From Streptomyces griseorubiginosus (lineage in GTDB: Bacteria > Actinomycetota > Actinomycetes > Streptomycetales > Streptomycetaceae), in contig NZ_WVUG01000034.1 in the NCBI RefSeq assembly GCF_017614965.1, positions 1 to 45,325 of the forward strand: a stretch of DNA of 45,325 nt. Reading direction: 5' to 3'. Both the position numbers and the translations under genes were made by a program. The notes under the pieces are model-generated. The model did no database searches. It saw only the letters and a list, made by a program, of their open reading frames with translations, and was not told where the DNA came from. Positions 42,507-45,325 of the stretch are shown here, piece after piece (within the stretch, counting starts at the first letter, position 1; each line of letters opens with the position of its first letter).

Positions 42507-43013
42507 ATGCGCACCACCCCGCTCGCCGTCGCGGCCCTCGCCTCGGCCCTGCTCCTGACCGCCTGCGACAGCAACGGCGGCGGTGACGACGGCGACAAGA
42601 ACAAGACCGAAGCCGGGTGCACGGTCGGCGTCTCGGTCGCCGCCAGCGCGGCGCCGTCGGCCGGGGACACCGGCGACGTCACCGTCACGGTCACCAACCG
42701 CGGCACGAGCTGCACGCTGAACGGCTTCCCGGGCGTCGACCTCGTCGCCGGTGACGCCTCGAAGACGGTCCCCGCCGACAAGAGCGCGAAGCCGGCCAAG
42801 CTGACGCTGGCCAAGGACGCGACGGCCTCGTTCACGATCACGTACACGCGCGGTGAGGCGGGCGGCAAGCAGAGCCTCGCGGTGAAGACCGCGAAGTTCA
42901 CCCTGCCCGGTTCCACCGTCGCCCACAGCTTCGCCTGGTCCTACGGCGATGTCGTCCTCAAGGGTGATGCCCCGGAAGCGTCGGTGACGCCTCTCACGCA
43001 GGCCGGCGACTGA
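42507..43013 (+). CDS. DUF4232-type lipoprotein
   Basis: This 168-aa protein has a signal peptide with lipobox LLTAC (about residues 16-20), an acidic linker, and a beta-sandwich domain resembling DUF4232: DVTVTVTNRGTSCTLNGFPGVDL. A conserved Cys pair (in AGCTVGV and SCTLNG) likely forms a disulfide outside the cell. ATG 42507 follows AGAGGAAC. It ends 12 bp from the convergent DUF2786 gene. Function is unknown. Confidence 0.82.
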   Translation: MRTTPLAVAALASALLLTACDSNGGGDDGDKNKTEAGCTVGVSVAASAAPSAGDTGDVTVTVTNRGTSCTLNGFPGVDLVAGDASKTVPADKSAKPAKLTLAKDATASFTITYTRGEAGGKQSLAVKTAKFTLPGSTVAHSFAWSYGDVVLKGDAPEASVTPLTQAGD

Positions 43014-43025
43014 CGGGCCGCCCGC

Positions 43026-44138
43026 TCACGGCAGCCGCGGCCGGGCCCCCACCTGGGCCCGGTCGGCGGCCTCGGCACCCTCGCTCCAGCCCGCCGCGTC
43101 GGTCACCCCGCGCAGCCGGCTCGTGGTCGTCCTCGGGAACATACGGTCCGTCTCGGTCGTGACGGCGACCTCGCGGGAGGCGAGTACCGGCAGCAGGTCG
43201 TCGGTGACCTGGATCTCGGCGGCCTTCCCGAGACGGGTGCCTATGCGGTGGGCGTAGGCCGCGAGGAAGGACTGGCGGAAGGTCTTGGTGCGTCTGCGGC
43301 CGCCGGCGCGCTGGGCCGCCTCTGCCTTCGTCATCGCGTGCGTGGCCTGGACGAGGAGCGAGGTGTAGAGCAGTTCGACCACCTCCAGGTCGGCGGCGAA
43401 ACCGACGACCGTGGAGAAGCCGAAGGGTTCGTTCCACACCGCACGGCAGTGGTTGGCGGCCGCCACCGCGTCCAGGAGGACCGCCTTCGCCTGTTCGTAC
43501 GGCGGCTCGACCCCGATCCGCCAGGCGCCGGGGGTGTCCGCCGTGGGCGTCCCGGCCGCGAGGAGCGCCTCGTCGATGCTGTGGCGGGCGGTGAGTTCCT
43601 GCGCCTTGGCGGTGAGGGCCTCCGCCTCCTCAGGGAAACCGGTCGCCTCCGCCTTGGCCAGCAGCGCGCGGATGCGGGCCAGCATGCGGGACTCGGGGCG
43701 GGCGGCCGGCGTGCGGGCGGGCTCGTGCTCGTCGAGCGGCTCCAGGGACGGCAGGCGCAGCAGCAGCCGGTACAGCTCCAGGGCGGTGGTCGCGTGCGTG
43801 AAACGGTCGGCGCCGGCGGGCGGTTCCTCGGTGAGCTCCTCCACCTGGGCCCTCCAGCGGGGGCCGCGGGGGCGGTCGTCCGGCGACTGCGCGCGGATCA
43901 GTGCCGACACCAGCCGCACGTGCGCGTCCTCCAGCTCTCGCCGCACGATCCGTACGACGTCGGCGGGCTGCCAGCCGCGCTGCCAGGTCGAGGCCACGAA
44001 CTCCCGGCCCCGGCGCGCCAGTTCCCCGTCCGCGGCCGGGTCGGCGGCCAGCAGGGAGGCGCCGGTGTCGAGGGCGGTGTCCGACTCGGCGTAGAGGGCG
44101 GCCCGGAAGGCACGGTCGACGGTACTGGCTGTACTCAC
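43026..44138 (-). CDS. DUF2786 domain protein
   Basis: This protein of about 370 aa has a DUF2786 element in its middle (ARIRALLAKAEATGFPEEAEALTAKAQELTARHSID, near residue 165-200), often found in proteins with SprT-like or uncharacterised domains. The N-terminal third is a helical segment with WQRGWQPADVVRIVRREL. The C-terminal half (AAANHCRAVWNEPFGFSTVVGF, ELLYTSLLVQATHAM, SFLAAYAHRIGTRL) is conserved but unassigned. GTG 44138 is chosen; an upstream TTG would add 18 residues from the palindrome region and is unlikely. It diverges from the HTH-Clp_N gene. Confidence 0.75.
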   Translation of the reverse strand: MSTASTVDRAFRAALYAESDTALDTGASLLAADPAADGELARRGREFVASTWQRGWQPADVVRIVRRELEDAHVRLVSALIRAQSPDDRPRGPRWRAQVEELTEEPPAGADRFTHATTALELYRLLLRLPSLEPLDEHEPARTPAARPESRMLARIRALLAKAEATGFPEEAEALTAKAQELTARHSIDEALLAAGTPTADTPGAWRIGVEPPYEQAKAVLLDAVAAANHCRAVWNEPFGFSTVVGFAADLEVVELLYTSLLVQATHAMTKAEAAQRAGGRRRTKTFRQSFLAAYAHRIGTRLGKAAEIQVTDDLLPVLASREVAVTTETDRMFPRTTTSRLRGVTDAAGWSEGAEAADRAQVGARPRLP

Positions 44139-44186
44139 CCCTCGATCGTGACACGGGGCACTGACATCGATGGAGCTCCCGGCAAC

Positions 44187-44233
44187 TGTCAACCAACGGT
44201 TGACACTCCTCCACTGTCAACCTAAGGTTGACA
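44187..44233. promoter_or_regulatory. Two 19-bp palindromes overlapping the promoter of the HTH-Clp_N gene
   Basis: Site 1 (44187-44205) is TGTCAACC AAC GGTTGACA and site 2 (44215-44233) is TGTCAACC TAA GGTTGACA, with their centres 28 bp apart. TTGACA of site 1 (44200-44205) is followed after 17 bp by TAAGGT (44223-44228) in site 2, a near-consensus promoter. Transcription would start 6-7 nt later, at the ATG (44235). A protein on either site would block RNA polymerase. Confidence 0.85.
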
Positions 44234-44234
44234 C

Positions 44235-44966
44235 ATGTCGACGAATCCGACCACGTCATCCGTACGTCTCGACGACCTCATCGCGGCGATCAAGAAGGTG
44301 CACTCCGAACCCCTGGACCAGCTCCAGGACGCGGTCATCGCCGCCGACCACCTCGGCGAGGTGGCCGACCACCTGATCGGCCACTTCGTGGACCAGGCCC
44401 GCCGCTCGGGCGCGTCCTGGACCGATATCGGCCAGAGCATGGGCGTCACCCGCCAGGCCGCGCAGAAGCGGTTCGTGCCGAAGGAGTCCACCGACCTCGA
44501 CCCGAACCAGGGCTTCGGCCGGTACACGCCGCGTGCCCGCAATGTCGTGATGGCCTCGCACAACGAGGCCAAGGCCGGGCCCCACACGGAGGTCGTGCCG
44601 GCCCACCTGGTGCTCGGCCTGCTCGCCGAACCGGACGGGCTGGCCGCCAAGGCGATCACCGCGCAGGGCGTCTCCCTGGACGCGGTGCGCGAGGCCGCGC
44701 GGGCCGCGCTGCCGCCCGCCGCCGAGCAGGGCCCGGAACTCGTGCCGTACGCCTCGGACGCCAAGAAGGTCCTCGAGCTCACCTTCCGCGAGGCCCTGCG
44801 TCTGGGCCACAACTACATCGGCACCGAGCACATCCTGCTCGCCCTGCTGGAGTTCGAGCACGGCACCGGGGTGCTGTCCGGCCTCGGGATCCGCAAGGAG
44901 ACGGCGGAGACCGAGCTGGGGAAGCTGCTGGAGGGATATCTGCAGGCCCCGCCCACCGCGGGCTGA
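44235..44966 (+). CDS. HTH and Clp N-domain regulatory protein
   Basis: This 243-aa protein combines an N-terminal helix-turn-helix (SGASWTDIGQSMGVTRQAAQKRF, about residues 57-80) with two Clp_N repeats, YTPRARNVVMASHNEAKAGPHTEVVPAHLVLGLL and VLELTFREALRLGHNYIGTEHILLALL, but lacks the AAA ATPase of ClpC. The Clp_N domain binds adaptors or arginine-phosphorylated substrates in ClpC; here it may sense a small molecule or protein. The ATG directly follows site 2 of a double palindrome and its mRNA is probably leaderless. The protein most likely autoregulates. Confidence 0.85.
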   Translation: MSTNPTTSSVRLDDLIAAIKKVHSEPLDQLQDAVIAADHLGEVADHLIGHFVDQARRSGASWTDIGQSMGVTRQAAQKRFVPKESTDLDPNQGFGRYTPRARNVVMASHNEAKAGPHTEVVPAHLVLGLLAEPDGLAAKAITAQGVSLDAVREAARAALPPAAEQGPELVPYASDAKKVLELTFREALRLGHNYIGTEHILLALLEFEHGTGVLSGLGIRKETAETELGKLLEGYLQAPPTAG

Positions 44967-45001
44967 GGCCGTTGTCAGACCCTCCTGCCACACTCGCAAC
45001 C

Positions 45002-45325
45002 ATGACCGACCGCTGGGCGCTCGCTCCGGCCGAGGACGGTGGCGTGGAGATCGCCCCCCTCGGTCCGGACGGGCTGCTCGCCGGACCCGTGCGCCGCGAA
45101 CCGGACCTGGCGGCGGCCGTGCGGGGGCGGCCGGAGGTAGCTCGCTGGGTGTGGCGGTCCACGGCCGAGGTGTATCCGCGCCTGCTCGCCGCGGGGGTGC
45201 GAGTCGAGCGGTGCTACGACGTCGAGGACGCCGAGACCCTGCTGCTGGGCCACGAGGGGCGGCACGGCGAGCCCCGCTCGGCGGCCGCCGCCCTGGCCCG
45301 GCTGCGCGGCGGCCCCGTACCCCCC
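45002..45325 (+). CDS. DNA polymerase I-like protein, 5' end (partial)
   Basis: The frame from ATG 45002 runs off the window after 108 codons. The N-terminus (MTDRWALAPAEDGGVEIAPL, then RWVWRSTAEVYPRLL and RVERCYDVEDAETLLLGHEG) agrees with what I remember of the Streptomyces bifunctional 3'-5' exonuclease/DNA polymerase annotated as a second DNA polymerase I. The visible part has the RCYD segment of a degenerate exonuclease fold; the polymerase domain is outside the window. It lies 35 bp after the HTH-Clp_N stop on the same strand. Confidence 0.6.
   Translation, partial: MTDRWALAPAEDGGVEIAPLGPDGLLAGPVRREPDLAAAVRGRPEVARWVWRSTAEVYPRLLAAGVRVERCYDVEDAETLLLGHEGRHGEPRSAAAALARLRGGPVPP

Noticed and set aside
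1..45325. CRISPR arrays, insertion sequences, tRNA or rRNA genes
   Set aside because: No regular spacer-repeat pattern, transposase motifs with flanking inverted repeats, or cloverleaf/rRNA sequences were recognised on either strand.

Overview
This is a high-GC actinobacterial chromosome segment, almost certainly from a Streptomyces. The evidence is GTG starts, GTGA/ATGA gene overlaps, strong G/C at third codon positions, a tipA gene with its characteristic promoter, and gene order that from memory matches the S. coelicolor SCO3379-SCO3434 neighbourhood. No tRNA, rRNA, CRISPR array, insertion sequence or prophage gene was seen. It is core-chromosome housekeeping sequence with several regulatory islands.

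Layout. 1-5670 (minus): a tightly overlapping cofactor operon running DUF2520 Rossmann protein, panC, nadB, nadC, coaX (pantothenate/CoA and NAD synthesis), followed by the 5' end of an unknown gene. 5856-8926: a threonine-aldolase-like PLP enzyme, an ArsR-type regulator with an inverted repeat upstream, and a TmrB-like P-loop protein. 8976-12070: a LuxR-type response regulator with its histidine kinase, and a MidA-like methyltransferase. 12098-15127: a stand-alone NuoD paralogue divergent from two overlapping PH-domain membrane proteins. 15178-19958: a coiled-coil membrane protein, a membrane-anchored esterase, and a divergent MprF-like aminoacyl-phosphatidylglycerol synthase behind a very good ECF (SigE-type) promoter. 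20001-27916: the folate cluster folP, NTF2-like gene, folB, folK, DUF3180 gene, with convergent folE, ftsH, hpt and tilS. 28110-31525: DUF2342 zincin, dacB and divergent ppa. 31633-37841: ThrE-like exporter, DedA protein, YbjQ family protein, tipA (with the internal tipAS start), a glutamate decarboxylase, a decayed PadR-like remnant and a DinB-like protein. 37949-41521: an aldehyde dehydrogenase and a three-gene HTH/DUF5753 - anti-sigma-like ATPase - DUF397 module. 41937-45325: two lipoproteins, a DUF2786 protein, an HTH-Clp_N regulator, and the start of a DNA polymerase I-like gene.

Most interesting signals. (i) The HTH-ATPase-DUF397 module carries two copies of a composite repeat (TGCACGTGCATCTGC, 3-4 nt, TGCATCTGCAC). 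They have the same orientation and nearly the same distance upstream of the ATPase gene and the DUF397 gene, and are a candidate operator for this WhiJ/AbaA-type family. (ii) The HTH-Clp_N gene has two perfect 19-bp palindromes that contain its -35 and -10 boxes and apparently drive a leaderless mRNA. (iii) A 26-codon upstream ORF lies between the SigE-like promoter and the MprF-like gene. (iv) FtsH carries GRPGTGKT instead of GPPGTGKT in its Walker A loop. (v) A PadR-like gene scar sits between the glutamate decarboxylase and DinB genes. All functions are inferred from sequence by eye; no database search or folding program was run.
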